NCBI GenBank assembly: GCA_020809705.1
Contig: CP085829.1
Location: 3,596,001-3,660,000, forward strand
Direction of reading: 5' to 3'
Length of the DNA stretch: 64,000 nucleotides
DNA from: Calonectria ilicicola
Lineage: Eukaryota > Ascomycota > Sordariomycetes > Hypocreales > Nectriaceae
Positions 47,766 through 58,254 of the stretch are shown one piece after another; positions within the stretch are counted from its first letter, which is position 1, and each line of letters opens with the position of its first letter. The notes beneath the pieces were generated by a model. That model saw only the letters and a list, made by a program, of their open reading frames with translations. It was not told the origin of the DNA and made no database searches. The position numbers were made by a program, and so were the translations under genes.

Positions 47766-49549
47766 AAAAATAGGAAATTAGTTTAAATTTATATTAGAAG
47801 GATAGAAATAACTTAATATTATAAAAACTTAATAAACCCTAGTACTAGAAGGAAAAGAGGATATTATAAGAAAAGTTGTTCTTACTATTATTAAGAAATA
47901 TAAACTAACTATTATAATTAAGTAATATATAAAAAACTATAAGTTATATAAAATAAAATTTACCTTATAATAAGAAATTAATAAAGCTATTTAAAAAATA
48001 TAATTAACCTAATAAGAAGGCTAGTCCTGCTTTCCTTATAAATGATTAGAATGAGCTAAGAAGATAGGAATCCCTGCATCTATCCTAGATATATATACTA
48101 ATAAAGCACTAATATGGTAGGATACTTATACCTATAATAAAAATAGAAATAGAAAATAGATAATTAGTATTAAAAGAATAGTTTAATAAGTTAAAAAATC
48201 CTTATAGGATAAAAATAAAGTCTTCTTACTTATATAAAGTAAATAATAATTAGAAAACTATAATCCCTAATCTATCTAATATAAGAAGGATAATCTTAAA
48301 TTAAATATAATATATAAAGAATATAAGAATATTTTATAAATAAATTATTATAATTATAATTATCTTTAATATATAAAGTAAAAATAATATATAGTATATT
48401 TTCTTATTAAAGTAAAAAATATAATTATTTATTATATTTATAAAAGATACTTTAATTAATATAAAATAATAAAAAGAAACCCTTACTACTAGTTTACTAT
48501 ATTAGAATTAAGTAAGCTTAAGTTCTTTAATTATAATAAACTACCTTAAAATAAATATTAAGATCTTAAATATAATATTTATATAATAGATAAAGTAATA
48601 GCCTAATACTAAATAAAATTAAAAAATAAGTAGAGCCCCTTGTAGAAGAGTAGTAGAAGCAATTAGGGTAATAATCCCTAGAGTTACTGAAAGAACTTCC
48701 TAAAAAGCTCTATACTTTATAACTAAAGAGCAATCTTGATAATAATTAAAAGTAGAAGTAAGAATTAGAGAGAAGTAGTATAATATTATAGTAGATAGTG
48801 GAGCTAAGTAAAACTATATAAATTTTTAAGTAATTAACTAACTTTAGCTATTATAGATAATAAAAGTTAATTTATATAAAATTATTAATATAAAAGGAAT
48901 CTTTTTTAATTATAATAATAATATTATAAATAAAAAAATTAATTATTTAAAAGTCTTTATTAAAGAAAAAATTAAAGAGTAATCTTTAATATTATTAATA
49001 TTAAATAGTATAATCTAATTTTAAAGTATCTATAATTATACTAATATAATCTTAATATCTACTAATGTACTAGCTAGGTGTAAATATCTGAGGAGTATAA
49101 TGTAGCTAGTGGTATTTTTATAAAATATAATAAAAGATCTTAAACCTTTAGCCTTAATTAAGTAAAAGATATAAGTAAAGGAGAATCTTTATTATTTAAA
49201 GGAATAAAATATAAATATAAGAATAGTTAGAAAAGGTAAAAATAATAAATAATTATTTACCTTAGAATATAGTTCTAATAAATTAATAAAAGCTTTAAAA
49301 AATAAAGGCTAAAGTAAAAATAAATAAATTATATAATATACTTTTATAATATTAAATTTATAAAAAGCTTTTTATAGAAGAACTAGATACTAGATTATCT
49401 AAGTTTAGCTAGTAGGATTATAAAATTATTCTTAAAGATAGATCTAATACTTAATTTTACTTTATTTATAATCTTAATTAAATTAAGCTTAATATCTTAA
49501 AAGAATATATCTAAGATATACTTAAAAAGGGATATATTTATATTTTAAA

Positions 49550-49960
49550 TTTTAAAGCTGATTACCTTATTATATTTGTATTTAAGAAAAACAGGAAGCT
49601 ATACCTTATTATAGATTACTAATAGTTTAATAATATTATTATTAAAAATTATACTTTATTATTATTAATTAATAAAATAAAGGATTACTTTTATAAAGCT
49701 AATATCTTTATTATATTAGATTTTAAAGGAGTATATAATCTTATTTATATTAAAGAAGGATATAAATAGAAAACCGCTTTTTGAATAAAGTTTAGATTGT
49801 TTAAATACCTAATTATACCTTTTAAACTTATAAATATATTAGTATTATTCTAATAAATAATAACCAATATATTATAAAAATACTTAAATATCTTTGTTAT
49901 TTATTACCTAGATAATATTCTTATTTTCTCCAAAAATAAAGAAGAATATAAAGAATATAT
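49550..49960 (+). pseudogene. reverse transcriptase relic of inner element
   Basis: Blocks KKNRKLYLIIDY (near 49585) and YLDNILIFSKNKEEY (near 49905) are recognisable as Ty3/gypsy RT. The catalytic Asp-Asp of the YLDD motif is Asp-Asn here, a G-to-A change, so the enzyme would be dead even without the surrounding stops. Confidence 0.8.
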
Positions 49961-50334
49961 TTATAAGATCTTAAAAGCCTTTTAAAATACTAAACTTCTA
50001 ATTAAATTAGAAAAAAGTAAATTTTATATTTAAAAAGTAGAATTTCTAAAATATATTATTAGCCCTAATAAAATTCATATAAACCTAAAGAAAGTTATTA
50101 TAGTAAAAGATTAGAAGGAATCTACTAATATAAAGAAAGTATAAGCCTTCCTTGGATTTATTAACTATTACTGAAGATTTATTAAGGGATTTAGTAAAAT
50201 TGCCTTAGATATAATAGAATTAATTAAGAAAGAAATTACCTTTTAATAGGGAAATAAAGTATAATAATTATTCAAAGCTATAAGAAATACTATTTTAAAA
50301 GAACCTATCCTTGTAATATTTAATCCTAATAAGC

Positions 50335-50520
50335 CTATAGAGCTAGAAACCGATGCATCGGACTTCGCCTTAGGGGCTTAGATTGGATAATAAGATGAAC
50401 AAGGAAACCTACACCTTATAGCATTCTATTTACATAAGCTATATAGCCTTAAGCTAAATTACCCTATTTATAATAAAGAATTCCTTATTATTATTAATAC
50501 TTTTAAAGAATTTTAATAAT
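50335..50520 (+). pseudogene. RNase H relic of inner element
   Basis: The plus strand reads PIELETDASDFALGA, then a stop, then IAFYLHKLYSLKLNYPIYNK, the RNase H block that follows RT in Ty3/gypsy pol. This pocket is less AT-shifted than its surroundings. Confidence 0.8.
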
Positions 50521-51214
50521 ATTTATTAAAAAATAATTATAAAATTATAATATATATTAATTATAAAAATATCATTTACTTTATAATTACTTAAAAACTT
50601 AATAGAAAATAATTATAATATATAAAATATCTATCTAAATTCAATTATTAAATTATTTATATTAAAAAAACTAAAAATAACTATACTAATATAATCAACT
50701 ACTAACCTAATTATAATATAAAAAAACTAAAAATATAAGAAAAACTATTAACCTATAATACTAACAGAGGACTAGAATAGGCCCTAATCAGTGAAATGAT
50801 AATAGAAATAAAGAAAATAATCACTACTATAAGAGTAAAAGGATTATTATATACAATTAGAACCATTACTATAAAAATACTAATACAATAAGTAGAACAA
50901 AGCAATCTACTACTAAGGAAAATTAAAGAATATAATCTAGCATTTCCAGAAGAAAAGAAAACAAACTACTTATAAGTACTAGAAGAATATTAAATGGAAT
51001 TAATAAAGGATATTTATAAATATTCTTTATATAATTATAAAGGTATTAATAAAACCCTTAAATGAGTTAAATAGATATTTTTCTTTAGTAAGATAAAAAA
51101 AAAGTTGAATAAGTATATAAGGAATGTAGTCTATATTAATACTCCAAAAAACCAAGATATAAACTATATAGATTATTATAATTATCCTTTATTATATAAT
51201 AACTATAGGATTTA

Positions 51215-51800
51215 ATTATAATGGACTTTATTACTGACCTCCTCTTGTTAGTAGATCTTACTATAGGAGTATACTATAATAGTATTTTTATTATTATTAA
51301 TTATTTTATAAAAGTAGTATATTACTTTCTTTATAATAAAGTAATAAAAGAGGAATAATTTGTTTATTTTTTCTTTTAATATATAGTTATTATATATAGA
51401 TTATTAACTAAAATTATTTTAAATAGAGAATAACTATTTATATTTAAATTTTAGTAAAGCCTAATATTCTTAATAGGGTTAAACTATAAGCTAAGTATAG
51501 CCTTCTACTCTTAAATAGATAGATAAACTGAATATTAAAACTAGGAAATTGAGTAATATTTATAATATTATATTAATTATAAGTAAATTAATTAAGTAAA
51601 AAAGCTATTTATTATATAATTAGTATATAATATGTTTTATAATTATAGTATTAAGATAATATTAGTAAAAGCTAACTTTGGTTTTATATTAAATGCTTAT
51701 TAAGCCCCCTTAGAAAATATAATTTAAATAAAAATTATAATTAAGTTAAATAATTTAAGAAAATTATATAAAGAAATAAAGATAAAACTTAAGTTTATTT
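51215..51800 (+). pseudogene. integrase relic of inner element
   Basis: IMDFITDLL near 51218 matches the start of the integrase catalytic core (consensus Asp-Phe-Ile-Thr/Ser-Asp-Leu-Pro). The region downstream is AT-rich and full of stops. Confidence 0.55.
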
Positions 51801-52923
51801 ATAATATAATAAAAAAATATTATAATTTAAAAAGGCTAAAGGGATTATTCTTCTTGAAGGGAGATATAGTCTATCTAGTAGTAAAAAATCTTATAATAAA
51901 AAAATAAAATAAAAAAATCAACTTTATATAAATTAAACTATACCTAATTAAAAAAAAATATTAAAAAATAATTATAAGCTCGACCTCCTAAATAATATTA
52001 AGATTTACTTTATCTTCTATATCTTATTACTAAAATCTAGTAATAATATCTAAGTGAATATAAGATCCAAATACAAACCACAAATAAAAAACCTAAAAAA
52101 CTAATAGAAAGTTAAGAAGATATTATAGAGAAAAGAGAAAGATAAAAAATTTAAAATTAAATAAAAAGGCTATAAAAAAATAACTTAAAAACCAACAAAA
52201 CACCTCACACATTACTCAAAGATACTAAAAGCATTCTTAAAAATATAACACCAAGTAAACTATCAAGATCAACAATATTCTAATCAATAATATCTACAGC
52301 CCCCAAAGATTACACCTAAACAATAACCTCTAACTCTACCTAATCCATATTCTCTAACTCATTTAAAGAAGAAAGACCTCAATATATCATTTCTATACCT
52401 TTTATTTTAAACTAATATTTCTAATAATAAAAATAGGATAAATAATTTAAGGATTCTTAAACTTTAACCTAAACTATAAATACCTCTACTTAGACACAAA
52501 GGAACTCCTTCTCAACTACCTCCTTCTCTACATCTAAACAATCAAACTCCTAATTTATCCAGATTATTATAAACATTAGCACCCACTTATACTTATTATT
52601 TATAAAAAATTATATATATATAGCTAAAGATACCTCTAAAGCATTATATATTTTATTATAATAGATATATTTATTATAATAATTACTAAAATCTAATAAT
52701 ATCTTATACTATAAACCTTTAAAAAAATAAAAAAAATATAATATAACTTTAAAACCTATTAAATTAATAAGCTAGGCTTAAGTATTAGTATGAAGATATG
52801 GCTTAGAAGTACTTGAACCCTAAGGCATAATTAGAAAATATTTTAAAGGATAAGAATGGGGAATTTACATATAAGGTCAACCTAATAGGCCTTGAGGATA
52901 AGACTAACAGAGGGGGGACATCG

Positions 52924-53320
52924 TGTTATGACCTATGATATGCCTAGGCGGTCAAATAAGGCAAAAACAATACTTACTTACTTTATAGCCTTACACTAAC
53001 TAATAAGAAAGCGCTTATAAAGTAATTACTTATAGTATTGATAATCACTTTATAATCACTACCTTAATTATTAATACTTTAAATAAAACCAATACTATAA
53101 GCACCTACTAAGCAATAATATATAAACAGGTTAGAATCTGCCCTTATAACTAATACTAACCAGCTTTTAATATAACTTAATTACCTCAATTGCAATTGAC
53201 TATTACCTAACATAACACTTCCATTGCTCTATTTTACCATAACGCGCCTAACCATCCTGCCAATAATAAACCCTTTGTTCTGATTGGTTTATCAAGTTGG
53301 GAATTGACCAGACCGTTACA
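52924..53320 (+). repeat. 3' LTR of inner element
   Basis: 397 bp. The first part is C-to-T/G-to-A changed relative to the 5' LTR, and the last 150 bp are nearly unmutated (ACGCGCCTAACCATCCTGCC). It ends ACCGTTACA. Confidence 0.9.
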
Positions 53321-53331
53321 TTACTACCATA

Positions 53332-53494
53332 TAATACGGTAGGATTAGAATAGTAAAAGTCTTAATAATATATAGTAAGAAGGTTAATGTCTTCTTCTCT
53401 ATCTACCCTAGTAACGGGCTTATATATGCCTTCCAAGGGTGCCTAAGGCACACACTTACAGGGTTCCATATGTGTTGACACCATTTCCGTATCA
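53332..53494 (-). repeat. LTR of outer element (5' LTR relative to its minus-strand coding)
   Basis: 163 bp, less mutated than the left copy. Reading leftwards on the minus strand, the sequence next to it is TATGGTAGTAA, then (after the inner element) TTGCTTC; TGGTAG is how a primer-binding site for initiator tRNA-Met begins. Confidence 0.88.
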
Positions 53495-53618
53495 ATCTGG
53501 GGAGCCAACTTGTTCTAGGTGTTGAGCTAATGGGCTTAATGGCTGTCTGGTGTAGAATATCCTACCTTCCTTTGTTATTAGTTAGTGGTGGAGAAGGGTT
53601 GATGGATGGGTTGATGGA

Positions 53619-53724
53619 TGTCACAGTCCTAACTGTGTCACATATATACTCTAGCTGGTTGTGATGTTGTTGACATCACAACGCATATCCTTTTGGTGTA
53701 GTGGCTAGGGTCTACTCCGTTACA
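53619..53724 (+). mobile_element. 106-bp TG...CA insertion, solo-LTR or TRIM-like
   Basis: Starts TGTCACAGTCC, ends CTCCGTTACA and is flanked by ATGGA on both sides (53614-53618 and 53725-53729), although the host minisatellite itself is rich in ATGGA. It contains a perfect 10-bp hairpin (GTTGTGATGT / ACATCACAAC) and a tRNA A-box-like string TGGTGTAGTGGCTAGG. It is not AT-shifted, unlike the sequence around it, so it is probably younger than the mutation episode. Confidence 0.6.
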
Positions 53725-54259
53725 ATGGATGGGTGGATGGATGAATAGATGGATAGCTTATATAAGTTAGTATATGTATATATTTGTATGTATATGAGTG
53801 TAGGTATATATATATAGTTGTAGGTATATGTATATGATTATAGGTATATATATGATTATAGGTATATATGTATGATTGTAGGTGTATATGTATGGTTGTG
53901 GGTATATGTGTTAGTTTTAATATTTTAAGTAATTTACTTATTTCCTTTTTTTTCTTTTTCTTCTTTTTCTTCTTTTTCTTCTTTTTTTCTTCTTTTTTTC
54001 CTTCTTATTCTTATAATAAAATAAAATAAATTAATTAATTAACTATTAAAAATAATATATATTATTAATTATTTATTTAATTTAAAATACTACTATAATC
54101 TACTTATACTAATCCTATATACTTTAAATTACTTTATATAAAGCATATAACAAGTACTACTCTACTCTACTTACACCCATAGTAACTTATTCCAACACCT
54201 CGAGCTTCCTCAGCTTTACACCGCATCGGTCTTGGGCTGGACCGGGGGTTCTGATTCCT

Positions 54260-54416
54260 GAAATTTCTGACTTTCAGATGCAGCCACGCAACTCGACTCC
54301 CAGAACTCGTTCGTTATCTTGGGTCTTGCGTGAGGTCCAGGTTGGCTCCCCAGATTGACTCCCTTGGCATTACCCACTGGGCATTGGCAGTCTCTGGCTA
54401 GCCAGAGCCCGCGTCG
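54260..54416 (-). repeat. inverted repeats X and Y, right copies
   Basis: X' is at 54260-54299 and Y' at 54339-54416, both inverted relative to the left copies. The gap and relative order differ from the left side: the left has X then Y with 11 nt between them. Reading the right side on the minus strand, Y comes first, then 39 nt, then X. So this is not one simple terminal inverted repeat. Confidence 0.85.
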
Positions 54417-54704
54417 TCCCTCTGGAATGAGGCGCTCGCCCGCCAACTTTTTTTCGTCTGGCTTTGGGTCCAGCATCCGCTCGAACCATGTGCATTCAGT
54501 CTGGCTTTGGTTCTCGCGCCCATGCTTCTGCCGTAGTCTAGAGAATAGCTGGGCATGCTTGGTTTGGCGTAGCTGTCCATTTGCTTTGCAACATATTGGC
54601 CGTAGAAAACAATATTCAAGCGTAGCCATCAGATGGAGAAAAAAGGCTGTTCTTTTGGGCGAGGCCGGGGGAGGTCGGACGATGCAGACTAGCAACCTGG
54701 CCAC
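54417..54704 (-). pseudogene. open-frame relic next to repeat Y
   Basis: A minus-strand frame open to 54704 codes a basic segment (MATLEYCFLRPICCKANGQL, then FSRLRQKHGRENQ and ERMLDPKPDEKKLAGERL) and runs without a stop into repeats Y and X. It may be a chimera of a host gene fragment and repeat DNA. There is no recognised family. Confidence 0.25.
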
Positions 54705-54797
54705 TGTGTTCTCCCTGATGCCTCTAGAGAATCCTGGCTTGGCTCACGGCATATTTTTGAACTGGAGATAGATGGAGCCAACACGGCCGCCCAGCGG

Positions 54798-54983
54798 TCA
54801 TCGTTCCTTTTCGTCGTCGTGATGGCTTGGGTGCACTTTTGAAGTCGGAGTAACTACCTTGCTCCAGTACTCAAATTCGTCTTTGGGGCTCAAATTTGGG
54901 GTATTAATGCTTGTATTGGCTTCGGTCTTCGCCTCGGACTCGGTATGCTCATCGATCGATCGCTTGGTATTTGGTTCTGGCAT
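54798..54983 (-). pseudogene. possible exon relic, Glu/Thr/Ser-rich
   Basis: Open frame MPEPNTKRSIDEHTESEAKT ... KDEFEYWSKVVTPTSKVHPS. Coding-like composition; it lies downstream on the same strand as the Pro/Glu repeat relic at 55475-56152 and could be its last exon. The segment between them (55280-55470) is made of GACCGAATATAATACTC-type tandem repeats on the minus strand. Confidence 0.3.
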
Positions 54984-55289
54984 TTGCGTTCGTCAGTCTC
55001 TGATTAACTTCATGCAGGAATCCAAACTGAGGATAGCTTTGGAATTGGTCCGTGTTTTGTATCCGTGTTCATCTTGATGTTGGCTTTTGAGTTTCATTTT
55101 CTGTGCTTTGGTTAGTTTTGGTGTCAGTCTTTGATGTTGATATTATTCATACCATCAACTTTAGTCTCCTTGATTTTATATTTGGTGTTATTCGGTTCTT
55201 TGGTTTTGGGGTCGGTCACGGTTCCTCGTATCGGACGTAGGCTTTAGGTTTATCTCTTGAGTTTTGGGTTCGATTCTTGGGGCTCGTCA

Positions 55290-55420
55290 TGGGGATTGGT
55301 CGGGAGTATTATATTCGGTCGGGGGTAGTATATTCGGTCGGGAGTATTATATTCGATCGAGAGCATTACATTAGGTCGAGAGTATTATATTCGGTCGCAA
55401 GGTTCGGTCGAAGGTATTAG
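55290..55420 (-). repeat. tandem GACCGAATATAATACTC repeats
   Basis: Five to six imperfect units of about 21 bp, seen on the plus strand as GGTCGGGAGTATTATATTC, in the middle of the Pro/Glu-rich relic region. Confidence 0.8.
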
Positions 55421-55474
55421 GATCGGTTCTTAAAGTTTTCGGCTCGATCGTTCGTCTTGAGCTTATTCTAGATG

Positions 55475-56152
55475 TTAGAAAACCCTGAAGTGTGTACAAT
55501 GAGGTTCATACCTTGGGATAGGTTTATTCATATTGAGTCTTAAATTCGCTCGTGAGGTTCGGTCGGAGGTCTTACGATCGGTTCTTAAGTCATCGGTTCG
55601 ACCATTGGTCTCGGTCTCGGTCGGTCTTGAGAGAGGTTCATTCGCTTCTTGAGTCTTGAGTTCGGTCGGAGGTCTTGCGATCGGTTCTTGAGTCATCGGT
55701 TCGACCGTTGGTCTCGGTCTCGGTCTTGAGAGGGGTTCATTCGCTTCTTGAGTCTTGGGTTCGATCGGAGGTCTTGGGACGGGTTCATTCGCTTCTTGAG
55801 TCTTGGGTTCGATCGGAGGTCTTGGGACGGGTTCTCGAGCGTTGGGGTTGGTCGTGTGTATTCAATCGTCTCTTGAGTTTCTAGTTCGGACGTGGGTATG
55901 GTATGAGTTCTCGAGTCTTGAAATCGGTCGCAAATCTTGAGATGGATTGTTGAGTTATAAGTTCGATCGTGGGTCTTGGGCTTGGGCTTGGGTTTCGGGC
56001 TTGGTTATAATTTCGTTCTCTATCTTCGTATTCGGCCCTGGTTTGATGATATTTGTTAGCATCTCGAGTCGATAATCTTGATCACAATCTTTGTCTTTGA
56101 ATCTTGGCTTTGACAATTAGTCTGCATTCTCTAGAGGGCTTCTGTCAAACAT
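55475..56152 (-). pseudogene. Pro/Glu/Thr repeat-protein relic with three C-to-T-type stops
   Basis: One frame runs 226 codons from ATG 56152 to TAA 55477-55475. It holds repeated EPKTQEANEPVPRPPI units (nearly identical at 55740-55830) and related SRPRPRPTVEPMTQEP segments. It is broken by TAA at 56119, TAA at 55957 and TGA at 55864, each one step from CAA or CGA. The repeats themselves may have made the gene a target of repeat-dependent mutation. Function unknown. Confidence 0.45.
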
Positions 56153-57651
56153 GATTAGTTAAGGGCTGGTTGGAAATTTGGACGGGTATAATTGGGGTTA
56201 CCAAAGTAGGTGGCGAGTTTTATTCGTAAACTGCGGCCAGAAAGCTATCGTTCTTGAAATTCGAAAATTCTTTAGCCTTCCATAGGCACGATGGACTTCT
56301 GGAGCGGAGCACATTGTCATTAGTATCTGGCCTTTATATTGCGAATAAATTGAATCTTACATTACTTATTAGTTACTTTCTGTGTAAAAAAGCCCGCCTT
56401 CTCGGGGACATGTTGCTTGCTTTCTATCCCTAGTCATTTCGAATTCTCTACGTCATTAGTAACCGACATTATGAGGGCTTCTAAAAAAAGAAACACGTAC
56501 CAGATTGTAGCATATTTGACTGATATCTAATGCAGAATGCAAAATTGCCGTATGCAAGGGTCGCCTGGCATATTTTTTGTGCTAGGAGGCGGATCTTAAT
56601 CGCCCTTGATTCTGCTGACAAAGTGTGTAAGGTCGGGTTAGATCAATCAGCGGCAGGATCGATGACCGAATAAAGAAAGAACCCCTGATGGGTTATCGAG
56701 ACGAAAGTCGCCCCATCTGTGATACTGCAAAAAGAATAAGTAGTCAGCATTGAAATGAGTGTGAATAATGTGAATCGGGCATACCTTTTTCTTTTCTTTC
56801 TTTTTTTTTTAAAAAAAAAAAAAACCCCCAATCTCCAGTACCGGCATTGAGTAACCTGGATGCCCAATTTAGCGAATCGAACAACGATGGAAATGTTTGA
56901 GATAGGAAGGACAAACCGGCGATTATTTGACTTGGTAACCTCCAAGAAGTCCTGGTCGCCAGGGTTTTTGATATCGGCATGGTAACAGAAACCCGATTCG
57001 ATTTGGGATTTTCGTCGTGCCACTCTCTTTGGATGACACATTGCCTCGGTATCTCACTCACTCGTGATTCTCGAATTCCTATTGTGTGACTGTCAGTACC
57101 TGATTTTGATTTCCTTTCTGCTCTCTTACTCCTCTGCTTCACAGATGTCTTTGGGAATTTAAAACTCATCTTGCGAAGCCTTTTCCCTAGCGTTTGTATG
57201 GTTGCCCGAGGGTCTGCTTTGTTGAACACATGTAGGTAGGGTTGAGAGAGAGGATGGAGCAGCGCCCCCAGCTCCAGGATACAAAAAGGATTGCGTGCTC
57301 ATAGATTTCAGGTTGGTTTGCCGTGATTGAACTGATAATCAACCTGTCATGGTCATGGTACATGGGCTTCCTAGAAAGCTGATCAGCTTAAGCACCTGGA
57401 GGTTAAAGCGATGAACCAACTTAAGATTGCTATTTCCAAAGAACTCAACGAGACTGCTTTGGCTTATGGGCATTGTGCTATGGCATATCAACATACTTTC
57501 CCTGTGGCGGACAATTTGCTTCAGGTGCTGGTGAAAGGAGGGGGATGGAGGAGTACCTCGTGGCTAATGTTGAGAATGTGAGAGAAATTACTGAATATGA
57601 ATGATAGTCAGTGCTATATCAAGACGGAGGCAAAAGCTTGAGAATCCTTAC
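56153..57651. other. intergenic, gene-poor
   Basis: Open frames of up to 161 codons on the minus strand (56643-57229) overlap in two frames with coding-like stretches (for example NPGDQDFLEVTKSNNRRFVL) but with an A/T homopolymer (56800-56823) inside. I cannot decide on a gene. Possible donor and acceptor sites exist near 57105 and 57050. Confidence 0.3.
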
Positions 57652-58254
57652 CTCTTTAGATGCTTGGTGGATTGTTGAAAATATCGAGCTTAGTGAAAGC
57701 TCAGATCTCTGCAAAACGGATGGTAGCAACGGATCAGGCCCAGCAACGCCTGGATCGAGTTGGTGAGAAAGCATGCCTCCTGTGGCCTCTGATGTCAATA
57801 TTGGTCCTAGAACAATAATGATGATAAGGTAGCTGGGCGGCTGGCTCCGCTAACTCACCACTAAACCCTTGGAAGAAATAAATGCTTCCGTGATTCCTAT
57901 TGAGGCCTCTTGGTATATCACATCTAAGAAACGATGACCATCAGACCAACGTCATCAAATGGAATGGCTAAATGAATGAGGCACTCACCGCTTATACAGG
58001 CTACCAGTAGAATATTTCTTCGGGCGATAATCATGGTTCTTGCTTGGGTGGCCAGATTAGAGTCGCCTTCTCGAGGGAGGATACACTTACTGCATTACCT
58101 GGTTACGGAATCCGCCATCAGACTTGGTCTATTCTCAGTCAGCATCAGCCTTGATGATGGTGTGCCAGAGGGCGTTGGGGAAGGCTGACTCTGCACTAGA
58201 GATGTCAGTTTTGGCGGTCTGCAGTCCGTATTGAAGGACGGAGCAACGAACCAT
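57652..58254 (-). pseudogene. multi-exon gene relic
   Basis: Starts at ATG 58254 with MVRCSVLQYGLQTAKTDISS and typical C-ending codons, then TGA at 58137 and TAG at 58131 (one step from CGA and CAG). Further down are exon-like segments with good splice sites: donors GTGAGTGCC near 57980 and GTGAGTTAG near 57865, acceptors TTCTTAG and GTTCTAG, and an open 155-nt exon at 57806-57652 (PILTSEATGGMLSHQLDPGV) ending at a GTAAGG donor. The joining of the middle exons is not settled. The opposite strand also reads open in places. Family unknown. Confidence 0.3.

Larger units (their letters stand above)
46414..53320 (+). mobile_element. inner Ty3/gypsy-type LTR retrotransposon, decayed
   Basis: Two 397-bp LTRs (46414-46810 and 52924-53320), starting TGTTATGACC and, in the right copy, ending CCGTTACA. 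Flanks are TTAC on both sides. A purine tract AGGGGGGACATCG (52911-52923) directly precedes the 3' LTR. Plus-strand relics are in Ty3/gypsy order: gag zinc knuckle near 47705-47765, protease DSGA near 48795, reverse transcriptase 49550-49960, RNase H near 50335-50520 and integrase near 51215-51800. All frames contain many stops. It lies in the primer-binding region of the outer element. Confidence 0.9.
38779..53494 (-). mobile_element. outer Ty3/gypsy-type LTR retrotransposon, decayed
   Basis: Flanked by two 163-bp LTRs (38779-38941 and 53332-53494) with TGATACGG...CCGTATCA ends, best kept in the right copy (CCGTATCA) and the left copy (TGATACGG). The target duplication is ATCTA on the left and ATCTG on the right; the difference fits a G-to-A mutation. 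Coding remains are on the minus strand: near 42215-42320 the minus strand reads a reverse-transcriptase block (KELKGRIIVDLYTLNKITIL) with stops. The interior is very AT-rich from 39300 to 46400. The inner element sits within it at 46414-53320. Confidence 0.85.
38725..54234 (+). repeat. tandem repeat unit, copy B, split by nested retrotransposons
   Basis: Copy B begins at 38725 (GGCTGGACCAGGGGCTGCTG), is interrupted at 38778 by the outer LTR element, resumes at 53495 (ATCTGGGGAGCCAAC) and ends near 54234 (CATCGGTCTTGGGC). Copy A shows the uninterrupted target GTCAATCTGGGGAGCC, which fixes the insertion point. Its minisatellite holds a further 106-bp insertion. Confidence 0.85.

Noticed and set aside
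53690..53724. tRNA gene suggested by TGGTGTAGTGGCTAGG
   Set aside because: Only an A-box-like string is present; no anticodon arm, B box or acceptor stem follows, and the string ends within the 106-bp insertion.
38101..54416. One large DNA transposon with X/Y as terminal inverted repeats
   Set aside because: X and Y are in different order and spacing on the two sides and Y also occurs internally, so they are not simple terminal inverted repeats.
54355..54771. 138-codon plus-strand frame at the right edge of the island
   Set aside because: It overlaps the inverted repeat Y and a minus-strand frame with better composition; no domain is seen.
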